Source: Nocardia aobensis NBRC 100429
GTDB taxonomy: Bacteria > Actinomycetota > Actinomycetes > Mycobacteriales > Mycobacteriaceae
Assembly (NCBI RefSeq): GCF_000308375.1
Contig: NZ_BAFQ01000123.1
Coordinates: 1 to 32,706, forward strand
DNA length: 32,706 bases
Direction: 5' to 3'
Under the pieces are notes generated by a model. That model was given only the letters and a program-made list of their open reading frames with translations. It searched no databases and had not been told where the DNA came from. How positions within the stretch are numbered: position 1 is the stretch's first letter; every line of letters starts with the position of its first letter. The translations under genes and the position numbers were made by a program. Of the stretch, positions 15,776 through 25,883 are shown piece after piece.

Positions 15776-16822
15776 TCAGCGGATGGACCGAACCTCCGGC
15801 TCGAGATCGGAACCGGCGGCGGTGAGCGCCTCGGCCAGCAGGTTGTCCAGGTGGTACGGGTACACCGTTTCGCCGATCCGGTCGAGTTCGGCGATATCCG
15901 GCGGCAGACACCAGCGGTAGGCGGTCACGCAGCGGCGTTCCCAGACGGTCGGGTCGGCGGGTTTCGGATCGAACCAGCGCACCCGGGCGACGAAGAACAA
16001 CTCCTCGGAGCGAATCAGCTCGCCGTTGAACGGGAAGACCGCGACTCGCCGCCAGATCGGGCCGCGCAGCAGCGTGGAGTCCAGCGCCAGACCCGTTTCC
16101 TCCCACACCTCGCGCACCGCCGCGGTTCGCAGCGTCTCCCCCGGTTCGATGCCGCCGCCGACGGTGAACCAGAACGGCGAATCGGGGGTCTGCGGGTCGT
16201 GGCCGCGCATCAGCAGCACGCGGTCCTCGTCGTCGAGCAGCACCACCCGGGCCGAGGTGCGGACGGTGTCGACCTCGAGGCCGGTGGTCGCGGCCGGCGT
16301 GACCCGTTCCGCGATCTCGAAATAGGTGGGCAGCGGCGCGGTGCCGCCGAGGTGCAGCAACCGCACCGGGCGGCGGGTACGCAGCGCCAGAGTGTCGCGC
16401 ACGGCGTCGTTGTGGAAGCGGCGCGCGATCAGAACCCGCGCCTCGGCATCGGCGAGTTCGGCGACCAGCTGCGGCCGCAGTGAGGTGATGTCGACCGCGG
16501 ACAGCGCGGCCGCGAGCTGGTTCTCCGCCGTCTCCCGATCGCTCCAGTCGGCGCGTTCGGCGCGGTCGGCCAGCGCGATCAGCCGGGTGGACTGTTCGGC
16601 CGCCGTGGACTCCGACAACGGCCCGGCCATCGAGATCGCGACCGTGCGGGCCACCACCGCGCGCCGCGCCAGGGCCGCCTCCAGCGCATCGCGGGCCTGG
16701 TCACCGCGCACGTGCAGGCGGTCGAGCCGGTTGGCGGTGGAGTAGGCCCAGACTCCGATGGCGATGATGACCGCCGCGATCAGCGCGAGGACCAGGATGG
16801 TCGTCGCGGAGAAGGTGATCAT
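15776..16822 (-). CDS. NUDIX hydrolase with N-terminal membrane anchor (Rv2609c-like)
   Basis: This 348-residue protein has one membrane helix at residues ~6-28, an alanine-rich probably helical region (~30-150), then a NUDIX domain. The box G-x5-E-x7-RE-x2-EE-x-G is intact in GGGIEPGETLRTAAVREVWEETG. NUDIX enzymes cleave nucleoside diphosphates linked to another moiety; the substrate here is unknown. The ATG at 16822 overlaps the pimA stop by four bases (ATGA), so it is the last gene of the PIM operon. The same neighbour follows pimA in M. tuberculosis. The frame is open further upstream, but that part lies inside pimA and is arginine-rich. Confidence 0.88.
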   Translation of the reverse strand: MITFSATTILVLALIAAVIIAIGVWAYSTANRLDRLHVRGDQARDALEAALARRAVVARTVAISMAGPLSESTAAEQSTRLIALADRAERADWSDRETAENQLAAALSAVDITSLRPQLVAELADAEARVLIARRFHNDAVRDTLALRTRRPVRLLHLGGTAPLPTYFEIAERVTPAATTGLEVDTVRTSARVVLLDDEDRVLLMRGHDPQTPDSPFWFTVGGGIEPGETLRTAAVREVWEETGLALDSTLLRGPIWRRVAVFPFNGELIRSEELFFVARVRWFDPKPADPTVWERRCVTAYRWCLPPDIAELDRIGETVYPYHLDNLLAEALTAAGSDLEPEVRSIR

Positions 16823-17943
16823 CCAGCGGTCCTCACCCGGGCGTCGCCGACGGTGACCGTCTCGTACACCCGCAGAATCTGTTCGGCCACGACCGGCCAA
16901 TCGTATTCGCCGACAACCTGATCCGCGGTGCGCACCAGATCCTCGCGGCGCTCGCGGTCGGTGAGCAATCCGTCGATCGCCTCGGCCAGCGCCGCGGAAT
17001 CACCCACCGGCACCAGCACTCCCGCGGTCCCGTCGCGCAGCACCCGACGGAAGGCGTCCAATTCGCTGGCCACCACGGCGGTTCCGGCGGCCATCGCCTC
17101 CACCAGCACGATGCCGAAACTCTCCCCGCCCAGATTCGGCGCGCAGTACACATCGGCGCTGCGCATCGCCGACGCCTTCTCCGCATCCGAGACCTGACCG
17201 AGGAAACGCAGATGTCCGGCGTGTTCCCCCGCTTCCCGGCGCAGCCGTTCCTCGTCCCCGCGGCCGACGATCAGGATCTCCACGTCGGGATGGCGGGCGA
17301 CCAGTTTCGGCAGTGCGCCCAGCAGCACGGCCATCCCCTTGCGGGGCTCGTCGTAGCGGCCGAGGAACAGCACCGTCCCGCCCGTACGCGGATATCCCGG
17401 CAGCCGTGGCGCATTCGCGAACGCCGGCACGTCGACCCCGTTCGGGATCTCGACCGCGTCGCTGCCCAGCGCCTCCACCTGCCAGCGCCGGGCCAGCTCC
17501 GACACCGCGATCCGCCCGCTGATCTTCTCGTGGTAGGGCCGCAGCACCCCCTGGAAGGTCGCCAGCACCAGCGAGCGGGTGGTGGAGGTGTGGAAGGTGG
17601 CCACGATGGGTCCCTCGGCCACCTTCAGCGCCAGCATCGAGATACTCGGGGCGTTGGGTTCGTGGACGTGCAGGACCTCGAAGTCGCTGTCGGCGATCCA
17701 GCGCCGCAGCCGGGTGTAGGCGGTCGGCCCGAACGACAGTCGCGCCACCGAACCGTTGTACGGAATCGCCACCGCCTTCCCGGCCGAGACGACGAATTCC
17801 GGCAGTTCGGTGTCGTCGGAGGCCGGCGCCAGCACGCTCACCTTGTGGCCGCGCTCGATCAGTACCTGCGCCAACTCCACGACATGTGACTGCACACCGC
17901 CCGGCACGTCGAACGAGTACGGGCAGACCATGCCGATTCTCAT
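16819..17943 (-). CDS. pimA: Phosphatidyl-myo-inositol mannosyltransferase PimA
   Basis: This 374-residue GT4 (GT-B fold) enzyme transfers mannose from GDP-mannose to phosphatidylinositol at the inner membrane face, the first step of PIM, LM and LAM synthesis. Residues known to be important in M. smegmatis PimA are at identical positions: Gly16 in VPGGVQ, His118, Arg196, Lys202 and Glu274 of the E-x7-E motif in GGESFGIVLVEA. The gene overlaps patA and the NUDIX gene by four bases each, so the unit is translationally coupled. Confidence 0.97.
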   Translation of the reverse strand: MRIGMVCPYSFDVPGGVQSHVVELAQVLIERGHKVSVLAPASDDTELPEFVVSAGKAVAIPYNGSVARLSFGPTAYTRLRRWIADSDFEVLHVHEPNAPSISMLALKVAEGPIVATFHTSTTRSLVLATFQGVLRPYHEKISGRIAVSELARRWQVEALGSDAVEIPNGVDVPAFANAPRLPGYPRTGGTVLFLGRYDEPRKGMAVLLGALPKLVARHPDVEILIVGRGDEERLRREAGEHAGHLRFLGQVSDAEKASAMRSADVYCAPNLGGESFGIVLVEAMAAGTAVVASELDAFRRVLRDGTAGVLVPVGDSAALAEAIDGLLTDRERREDLVRTADQVVGEYDWPVVAEQILRVYETVTVGDARVRTAG

Positions 17944-18932
17944 GACACCGCGTCTCCGGCGGACCGCTCATCGCCGCGCACGGCCTGCGCTGCCGCGATC
18001 CGCTCGAGGCGCTGGGCGGACAGATCCCGTTCCCACAGTGGCTGCAACATATGCCAGTCGGCGGGGTGTTCGGCGATATTGGCGGCGAACCGGTCCGCCA
18101 GCTGCTGGGTGGCCGCCGCGACACCGGCCGAAACATCCAGCGGCGCTTCGGTTTTCAGCCCCCACCCCTCGCGGCCCTGCTCGTCCACGGTGAACCAGGC
18201 GTGCACCGGCATCAGCGCGGCGCCGGTCTCGATGGCCAGTTTCGCCGCGCCCGCCGGCATCCAGGTGCGTTCGCCGAAGAACTCCACCGGAACACCCTTG
18301 CCGGTCAGATCGCGCTCGCCCATCAGGCAGACCACCTTGTTGTCGCGCAACCGTTGCGCGAGCTGCCGGAACGGCGGCTGCTCTCCGCCGGTCAGCGGGA
18401 ACACCTCGAACCCCAGGCTCTCCCGGTAGGCCACGAAGCGCTCGAACAGCGATTCCGGCTGCAGCCGTTCGGCCACCGTGGTGAGGCCGCCGTAGTGCTG
18501 CACCAGCCACACCCCGGCCATATCCCAGTTCCCCGAATGCGGCAGCACGAAGACCACACCGCGCCCCCGCGCCAGCGCGACGTCCAGATTTTCGATGCCC
18601 TGGGGTGGCGGCATGAGCGGCGAATCCGCCAGCGCCGCATGGTCCAGAGTCGGCAGCCGGAACGCCTCGCGCCAGTACCGGGCATACGAGCGCATCGAGG
18701 CGCGAACCAACTCGTCGGGCACCTCGAGCGGGTCGACGTCCAGCACCCGGGCAAGGTTGCGGCGCAATTGATTCGGTCCCTCGCCGCGGTGGGCGGCACG
18801 GTTCGCGCGCCGGGCCGCCCAGTCGCCGCCGACGTCGAACGCGCGGCGCGCGGTGCGTTCGGGCAGTCCCCGTACCAGTCGCCACCCGGCCGCGTAGGCC
18901 CGGTCGGTCAGCGCGGCCCTCATCTGTGTCAC
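17940..18932 (-). CDS. patA: Phosphatidylinositol mannoside acyltransferase PatA
   Basis: This 330-residue membrane-associated acyltransferase of the LpxL/HtrB-like family acylates the PimA-added mannose of PIM using acyl-CoA. The H-x4-D motif is His132/Asp137 in PHSGNWD. Glu206 in MGERDLTG completes the set known as His126, Asp131 and Glu200 in M. smegmatis PatA (constant offset of six). The start is GTG at 18932, 13 bases after the pgsA1 stop; the stop overlaps the pimA start. Confidence 0.95.
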   Translation of the reverse strand: MTQMRAALTDRAYAAGWRLVRGLPERTARRAFDVGGDWAARRANRAAHRGEGPNQLRRNLARVLDVDPLEVPDELVRASMRSYARYWREAFRLPTLDHAALADSPLMPPPQGIENLDVALARGRGVVFVLPHSGNWDMAGVWLVQHYGGLTTVAERLQPESLFERFVAYRESLGFEVFPLTGGEQPPFRQLAQRLRDNKVVCLMGERDLTGKGVPVEFFGERTWMPAGAAKLAIETGAALMPVHAWFTVDEQGREGWGLKTEAPLDVSAGVAAATQQLADRFAANIAEHPADWHMLQPLWERDLSAQRLERIAAAQAVRGDERSAGDAVS

Positions 18933-18945
18933 GCCCCTACCACTT

Positions 18946-19617
18946 TCATTTCGCCGTATCGGAGTCGGCCTTGGTCACCGGCGCGATCACATCGCGGGCA
19001 CCGGCCGAATTCCGTACCGCCAAGACTCGCTGGAAGACGGTGACGATGCTCAGCACCGCCAGGATGTACATCGCGACATACACCGCGTAGGTGAGCCACT
19101 CGATGCCGAAATAGCCACCGATGCCGGTGAAGCCGGCCCCGACCAGCACGATGACCAGGCGGTCGGGGCGTTCGATGATCCCGCCGTCGGCCGACAGCCC
19201 GCTCGCCTCCGCCCGCGCCTTGGCGTAGGAGATCACCTGCGAGGTCACCAGGACCACCAGCGTCGCTACGAACAGGTGCTTGCTGTGCTCGTGATACACC
19301 GACCACCAGGCGAGCGCGCCGAAGATGGCGCCGTCGGCCACGCGATCGCACGTGGCGTCGAGGACCGCACCGTATTTGGTGCCGCCGCCGCGAGCGCGGG
19401 CCATCGCCCCGTCGAGCATGTCGAACATGACGAAGAGCCAGATCACCATCGTTCCCCAGAACAGGTGATCGGTCGGGAACAGCGTCACCGCGGCCACGAT
19501 CGAGGCGGTGGTGCCGATCAGCGTCATCGCGTCGGGCGTGAGCCCGGTGCTCACCAGCGCCCGTCCCAGCGGCGCGGTCGCCTTGGCGAACGTCTCCCGA
19601 CCGAAGAAGCTCAGCAC
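18946..19617 (-). CDS. pgsA1: Phosphatidylinositol phosphate synthase PgsA1
   Basis: This 223-residue CDP-alcohol phosphotransferase has about six membrane helices. It joins CDP-diacylglycerol with inositol 1-phosphate to give phosphatidylinositol phosphate, the precursor of PI. The metal-binding motif D-x2-DG-x2-AR-x8-G-x3-D-x3-D is intact at Asp66, Asp69, Gly70, Arg74, Gly83, Asp87 and Asp91. The start is GTG 19617 with GAAGGA upstream inside the HIT gene end; one base separates it from the HIT stop. It makes the lipid that PimA and PatA then modify. Confidence 0.95.
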   Translation of the reverse strand: MLSFFGRETFAKATAPLGRALVSTGLTPDAMTLIGTTASIVAAVTLFPTDHLFWGTMVIWLFVMFDMLDGAMARARGGGTKYGAVLDATCDRVADGAIFGALAWWSVYHEHSKHLFVATLVVLVTSQVISYAKARAEASGLSADGGIIERPDRLVIVLVGAGFTGIGGYFGIEWLTYAVYVAMYILAVLSIVTVFQRVLAVRNSAGARDVIAPVTKADSDTAK

Positions 19618-19618
19618 G

Positions 19619-20262
19619 CTACTCGACTTCCTTCGCCTCGTGCCACGCCCCGGCCAGCAGGGCCCGCGTCTCCCGCAACAACTGCGGCATCACCTTCACC
19701 CCGCCGACGACGGTGATGAAATTGGCGTCCCCGCCCCAGCGGGGAACGATGTGCTGATGCAGGTGGTCGGCCAGCGATCCCCCGGCCACGCCGCCGAGAT
19801 TCAGCCCGACGTTGAAACCCTCGGGTCGCGACACCTTCTTCATCACCCGGATCGCCCGCTGGGTGAACGCCATCAGTTCGGCGCTCTCCTCCGGGGTGAG
19901 ATCCTCGAGGTCGGCCACCCGCCGGTAGGGCACCACCATCATGTGGCCCGGGTTGTACGGGTAGAGGTTGAGCACCGCGAACACCCATTCGCCGCGCGCG
20001 ATGACCAGTCCGTCCTCGTCCGACATCTTCGGGATCTCGGTGAACGGGTGCTTCAGCCCGGCCGAGGTCGTCTCCTCCGCGCCGGCGGGCGCGTCGGCGT
20101 CGGCCGGCCCGTTGCGGCTGTCGCGATCGGCGACCGCACCGGTGATGTAGGACATCCGGTACGGCGTCCACAATCGCTGCAACCGGTCCGGGTCCCCCGC
20201 TCCCGTGTCGACGATCCGACCCGGATCCTGTTGCGTCACAGCCTCTTCCACCATGCCCTCAC

Positions 20263-20266
<4 letters not shown>
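19619..20266 (-). CDS. HIT-family protein, probable AP4A phosphorylase (Rv2613c-like)
   Basis: This 215-residue histidine-triad protein has the triad His168-x-His170-x-His172 in [11 protein letters not shown]. The M. tuberculosis homologue at the same locus (Rv2613c) has been described as a diadenosine tetraphosphate phosphorylase, so that activity is the best guess. A low-complexity Ala/Asp/Glu-rich stretch (~residues 48-70) between the [11 protein letters not shown] block and the core looks like a linker insertion. GTG 20266 overlaps the thrS stop; ATG 20254 is an alternative start. ThrRS-type enzymes can make AP4A, so the pairing with thrS is suggestive. Confidence 0.9.
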
Positions 20267-22320
<2,054 letters not shown>

Positions 22321-22433
22321 GGCTGCGCTCTCCTTAGACATGTCGGCATTCTTGTTCCGGGCCGGTCGACGAACAGAAATCTCACCGGCGCGACCAATGC
22401 TATCGGGACAGTACCGGTCGTGCGCCGATGGAC

Positions 22434-22450
22434 CGGCCGCCAAGCGGCCG
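22434..22450 (-). terminator. Hairpin downstream of the FhuF-like gene
   Basis: CGGCCGC-CAA-GCGGCCG has seven pairs and a 3-base loop, 9 bases after the FhuF-like stop. It separates that gene from thrS. The remaining 22342-22433 presumably holds the thrS promoter; no T-box-like specifier or antiterminator pattern was recognised. Confidence 0.4.
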
Positions 22451-22458
22451 CGGCCCGC

Positions 22459-23106
22459 TCACCCGCGCCGGGCCAGCTCGGTGAGCAGCCGCTCGCGCTC
22501 GGCAGCGGGCCTTTTGGGGCAGCTGGTGCACATATCGCAACCGGGCACCTCGTAGACCAGGCAGCAGGAGATGCGCCGCACGAATGTGCGCGCCTCGATG
22601 TCGGTGAATCGCGGCGCGGGCAGCCGCTCCCCGACCTGGGCGGCCAGCCGGGCGCCCGCCTCGGGGTCGCCCGCGTCGATGGCCCGGTTGCCGATCGCGT
22701 CGGCGACGATCGCCCACAGCGCTGCCGGACCGGCGCCGGTCACCCGAGCCACGACCGGGATGACGCGCCGCAGGGTGTCGCCCAGCGCGGCGCCGACCGC
22801 CTCGGACTCGCCCGCCGATTCGGACGCGGTCCGCTCGATGCCACCGTCGGGCCGGATCTCGCAGCGCAGCCGTTCCAGCGTGGGGTCGGGTGCCGGTGCG
22901 CCGGTCGCGTAGGCCTCGGTGATCGGATCCACCAGCGCCGAGGCGGCCATACACCACCACAGCGTGCCGGAGACACGGGAATCGCCTGTGCCCCAGGAGA
23001 TTCCCATATCGGCGATCCGTTCCGACAGCCACGCGGGCTCGGTGAGTTTGATGCCCGCCACCTGGGCGGGCATCCCGGACGCCGCCGACTGCGCCACCAT
23101 TTCCAT
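22459..23106 (-). CDS. FhuF-like 2Fe-2S protein (siderophore-iron reductase family)
   Basis: The protein has about 215 residues. Its C-terminus carries the FhuF-type cluster motif C-C-x10-C-x2-C (CC at 181-182, Cys193, Cys196) in the segment SCCLVYEVPGCDMCTSCP. FhuF proteins reduce ferric iron in imported hydroxamate siderophores in the cytosol. The N-terminal region (GIKLTEPAWL, GTLWWCMAASALVDP) also resembles the family. The frame is open to 23340, but that part is arginine- and proline-rich. ATG 23106, preceded by GGAG, or ATG 23100 is the likely start. No siderophore genes are nearby. A different role for the cluster is possible. Confidence 0.78.
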   Translation of the reverse strand: MEMVAQSAASGMPAQVAGIKLTEPAWLSERIADMGISWGTGDSRVSGTLWWCMAASALVDPITEAYATGAPAPDPTLERLRCEIRPDGGIERTASESAGESEAVGAALGDTLRRVIPVVARVTGAGPAALWAIVADAIGNRAIDAGDPEAGARLAAQVGERLPAPRFTDIEARTFVRRISCCLVYEVPGCDMCTSCPKRPAAERERLLTELARRG

Positions 23107-23299
23107 CCGACTCCGATCCACATCGATCCAGCGAATGCACCACGTCCACCATGGCATGTCCGGCGCGCTCGGATCGAGACGGCGGCAGGGTTTCGGGGTG
23201 CGCCGCTCAGCGTATCGGCGCGGGCGACGCCGACGCTCAGGCGCGCCGCGGCAGCCGTCCCCGGGTCGTGGCGGGACGGCTGCTGCGGCGAAGGTGGAC

Positions 23300-23342
23300 G
23301 GGTGCGCGAGTTCGGCTGTCGGGCCGACGAACTCGCGCACCC
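23300..23342 (-). terminator. Strong hairpin downstream of SulP-CA copy 1
   Basis: The perfect 15-base arms GGGTGCGCGAGTTCG (23300-23314) and CGAACTCGCGCACCC (23328-23342) enclose a 13-base loop. It starts 10 bases past the stop at 23353. It is the longest perfect stem in the window and should separate this gene from the FhuF-like gene; the latter's start region is 23107-23299, where nothing else is visible. Confidence 0.65.
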
Positions 23343-23352
23343 TGCGCCCGGA

Positions 23353-25593
23353 TCAGGCGTGGGTCGGATTCCGGGCGGGTATTCCGGGTCGCTCGGCATC
23401 GGTGATCTCGGCGATGCCGGTCGTGGTGACCTCGAGGACCCGTGCGGTTCCGATATCGAAGAACAGGCCCGAAAGCGCAACACCGCGCTCGTCGACGGCC
23501 CGTGCGACAACCGGATGCTCCCGCAGCGTCTCCAGCTGGACCGCGACGTTGACCATGCTCAGCTGGTCGGCCGGGCCGTACCCGGCGGCCGCCGCGGCCG
23601 CCGCCACCGGATGGCCGCCGCGGTAGCGCTGCAGGGCCTCGGCGCCGTGGGCCAGCCAGTCGTCGATATCGGGACCGGCGGACCGGTCCGACAGCAGGGC
23701 GTTCATCGCACCGCAGCCCGAATGTCCGCACACCACGACGTTGCGCACCGACAGATTGTGCAGCGCGAAACTCAACGCGGCGTCCACCGACACATCGGTG
23801 CCGCGCGCCGGGATCAGATTGCCGATGTTGCGGACGGTGAACAGGTCACCCGGACCGCTGTTGGTGATCACATTCGGCACGATCCGCGAGTCGGAGCAGG
23901 TCAGGAAGAAGGAGTCCGGGTCCTGACCGTTGCGCAATTCGTCCAGGTGCGGCCGCATCACGTGGGCGTGGCTGCGGTGGTAGGCGGCGACACCGGCGGC
24001 GACGGGATTGCCACCCTCGGAACGCCACGGCCCCAGCACATCGTCGAGCAGCCCGCGGGCCCGGGCGCGCCGCGGCGGACGCTCGGCCGCATCGGCCATG
24101 CGCGCGGTCCCGATCTCGACGAATTCGACGGTACCGCCGGTGCTTTCGTGCTGCTGCGCCCAGGAGTGGATGGCGTCGTAGGCGGCGTGGTCGAGGAAGT
24201 CGACCGTCAGCTCCACCAGGACGTCCGCGCCGGCGGGCACCTTGGCCAGCTGCCCGGTCAGCTTCGGCAGGGCGAGGAAGGTGCAGGTGCCGTCCACGCT
24301 CACCAGCCACCGGTCGGTTCCCTCGACCGGAGCGGCCTCGACCGAGACGCGCACCACGCGCCACAGCAGCAGCGCGAAGGCGACGACCAGACCGATCAGC
24401 ACGCCTTCGAGCAGGTTCAAGAACACCACCGCCGCGATGGTCACCGCGTAGATCACCAGTTCGCCGGTGCGGTGCGCGATCTTGATGTGAGCGAGCTTCA
24501 CCAGCTGGATGCCGATCATCACCAGCAGACCGGCCAGCGCCGATTTCGGGATCTGCTCGACCACGCCCACCAGGGCGATCGAGAACAGCAGCACCCAGAC
24601 GCCGTGCAGCAGCGCCGAGGCCCGGCTGCGCGCACCGGCGGTCACATTGGTCGCACTGCGCACGATCACGCCGGTGACCGGCAGGCCACCGATCATGCCC
24701 GAGGTCACGTTGGCCGCACCCTGCGCCATGAGCTCACGGTCGAAGTTGGTGCGGGGTCCGTTGTGCATCTTGTCGACGGCGACGGCCGACAGCAGGCTTT
24801 CCACGCTGGCGATCAGGGCCACGGTCAGCACCGCCAGCGCGACACCGCTCCAGTCTCCGCTGGGCATGTCCGGCAGGCCGACGGCGTCGAACAGCGACCC
24901 GCTCATCGTGATGCGGGCGGGGTTTCCGGGCAGCACCAGCGACAGCGCGGTGGCGACCACGATCGCCACCAACGGTCCGGGAACCACGCGGATCTTGGCC
25001 GGCACCCAGCGCCAGCCGAGCATGATCGCGATGACCAGCCCGCCGATCACGACGTCGATACCGCTGAGGTGCAGCAGCTGATTCGGCAACTCGGCGACGT
25101 TCTCCCACGCCGAGCTCTGCGACGATCCGCCGAGCAGGACATGAACCTGCTGCAAGGCGATGGTGATACCGATGCCGGCGAGCATGGCGTGCACGACGAC
25201 CGGTGCGATGGCGAGCGCGGCGCGCGCGATCCGGCTCAGGCCGAACACGATCTGCAGCAGGCCCGCGCAGACGGTGATGAAACACGTTGTCTTCCAGCCG
25301 AATTGATTGATGGTCTCGGCCATGACCACGGTCAGGCCGGCGGCCGGGCCGCTGACCTGCAGGACGGAGCCCCCCAGGGTTCCCACCACGATGCCGCCCA
25401 CGGCGGCGGCGATGAGTCCGGCCGCGACCGGAGCGCCGGTGGCGACCGCGATGCCGATCGAGAGCGGCAGAGCGACGAGAAAAACGACGACGGAAGCGGG
25501 CAGATCGTGTCGTAGGACGGAGTTCATCCGGTCCGACCAGCTGGGGCCCGGCGGGGCCGAGGGTCTGGGCGTAGCGACGGTGTCGGTGGACAT
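23353..25593 (-). CDS. SulP anion transporter fused to beta-carbonic anhydrase, copy 1
   Basis: This is a 746-residue fusion. Residues ~25-430 are a SulP/SLC26 membrane domain with 10-14 helices (LPASVVVFLVALPLSIGIA, VLQVSGPAAGLTVVMAE, GLPVTGVIVRS). Residues ~440-510 resemble a degenerate STAS domain (GTCTFLALPKLTGQLAKV). Residues ~540-735 are a beta-carbonic anhydrase with zinc ligands Cys566, His624 and Cys627 and the Asp568/Arg570 dyad (CSDSR, HSGCGAM). The likely job is bicarbonate or another anion crossing the membrane coupled to CO2/bicarbonate interconversion, as proposed for Rv3273 of M. tuberculosis; sulfate transport is possible. ATG 25593 has AAGGAG 6 bases upstream. It is a tandem paralogue of the gene at 25884-28094. 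Confidence 0.93.
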   Translation of the reverse strand: MSTDTVATPRPSAPPGPSWSDRMNSVLRHDLPASVVVFLVALPLSIGIAVATGAPVAAGLIAAAVGGIVVGTLGGSVLQVSGPAAGLTVVMAETINQFGWKTTCFITVCAGLLQIVFGLSRIARAALAIAPVVVHAMLAGIGITIALQQVHVLLGGSSQSSAWENVAELPNQLLHLSGIDVVIGGLVIAIMLGWRWVPAKIRVVPGPLVAIVVATALSLVLPGNPARITMSGSLFDAVGLPDMPSGDWSGVALAVLTVALIASVESLLSAVAVDKMHNGPRTNFDRELMAQGAANVTSGMIGGLPVTGVIVRSATNVTAGARSRASALLHGVWVLLFSIALVGVVEQIPKSALAGLLVMIGIQLVKLAHIKIAHRTGELVIYAVTIAAVVFLNLLEGVLIGLVVAFALLLWRVVRVSVEAAPVEGTDRWLVSVDGTCTFLALPKLTGQLAKVPAGADVLVELTVDFLDHAAYDAIHSWAQQHESTGGTVEFVEIGTARMADAAERPPRRARARGLLDDVLGPWRSEGGNPVAAGVAAYHRSHAHVMRPHLDELRNGQDPDSFFLTCSDSRIVPNVITNSGPGDLFTVRNIGNLIPARGTDVSVDAALSFALHNLSVRNVVVCGHSGCGAMNALLSDRSAGPDIDDWLAHGAEALQRYRGGHPVAAAAAAAGYGPADQLSMVNVAVQLETLREHPVVARAVDERGVALSGLFFDIGTARVLEVTTTGIAEITDAERPGIPARNPTHA

Positions 25594-25711
25594 ATTGCTC
25601 CTTCACCGGAGCCGCCGCGGCGGTCCGGTCGGTCGAACATGTTCTCCAGGCATCGAATTCAGCTGCGAGACGTCGTTGTCCAGCAGTGAGCCGGAAGCGA
25701 GGGCAACCCTA

Positions 25712-25737
25712 ATAGTAAAGACTAAGCAAAGGCTTAG
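25712..25737 (-). promoter_or_regulatory. Promoter core of SulP-CA copy 1 with palindrome
   Basis: The minus-strand TACTAT hexamer (25712-25717) lies in CCTAATAGTAAAGA, a 14-base string also found upstream of copy 2 (28240-28253). A start near 25705 is predicted. The perfect palindrome CTAAGC-N4-GCTTAG (25722-25737) lies between the -10 and -35 positions in this copy only. The segment is markedly AT-richer than its surroundings. Confidence 0.55.
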
Positions 25738-25774
25738 AAAAGGATCTTTAGCCTCGCACACGTTCCGGATTCGA

Positions 25775-25790
25775 TGTGACGGCCCTCACT
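25775..25790. promoter_or_regulatory. CRP-type site upstream of SulP-CA copy 1
   Basis: TGTGA-CGGCCC-TCACT matches 9 of the 10 fixed bases of the mycobacterial CRP consensus TGTGA-N6-TCACA. Its near edge is 57 bases upstream of the -10 hexamer of copy 1, and its centre is about 78 bases upstream of the predicted start. Copy 2 has the same arrangement at 60 bases, which raises confidence in this weaker match. The rest of 25594-25883 holds no gene. Confidence 0.55.
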
Positions 25791-25883
25791 CGCCTGGAGC
25801 TCCGACCTGCACCGGCACCACTGTGCGCCCGCTCGGCGCGCGTTTTCCATCCGGCGAAATTGCCAGAACTGGGAATGCTCCTT

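Noticed and set aside
22342..22458. T-box riboswitch or attenuator upstream of thrS
   Set aside because: The 117-base space shows only a simple hairpin next to the previous gene. No T-box consensus, specifier loop or antiterminator was found.
22420..25515. 1031-codon plus-strand open frame antisense to SulP-CA copy 1 and the FhuF-like gene
   Set aside because: The translation is His/Arg/Gln/Asp-rich with no domain features, and it mirrors the GC-rich codon pattern of the real minus-strand genes.
25722..25737. IdeR iron box at the CTAAGC-N4-GCTTAG palindrome
   Set aside because: It resembles the iron box only in base composition. The consensus TTAGGTTAGGCTAACCTAA is not matched in spacing or core.
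25825..25839. GCGCC-N5-GGCGC hairpin as terminator of SulP-CA copy 2
   Set aside because: The stem is only 5 pairs, and the nearby T-run is on the plus strand, the wrong orientation for a minus-strand gene.
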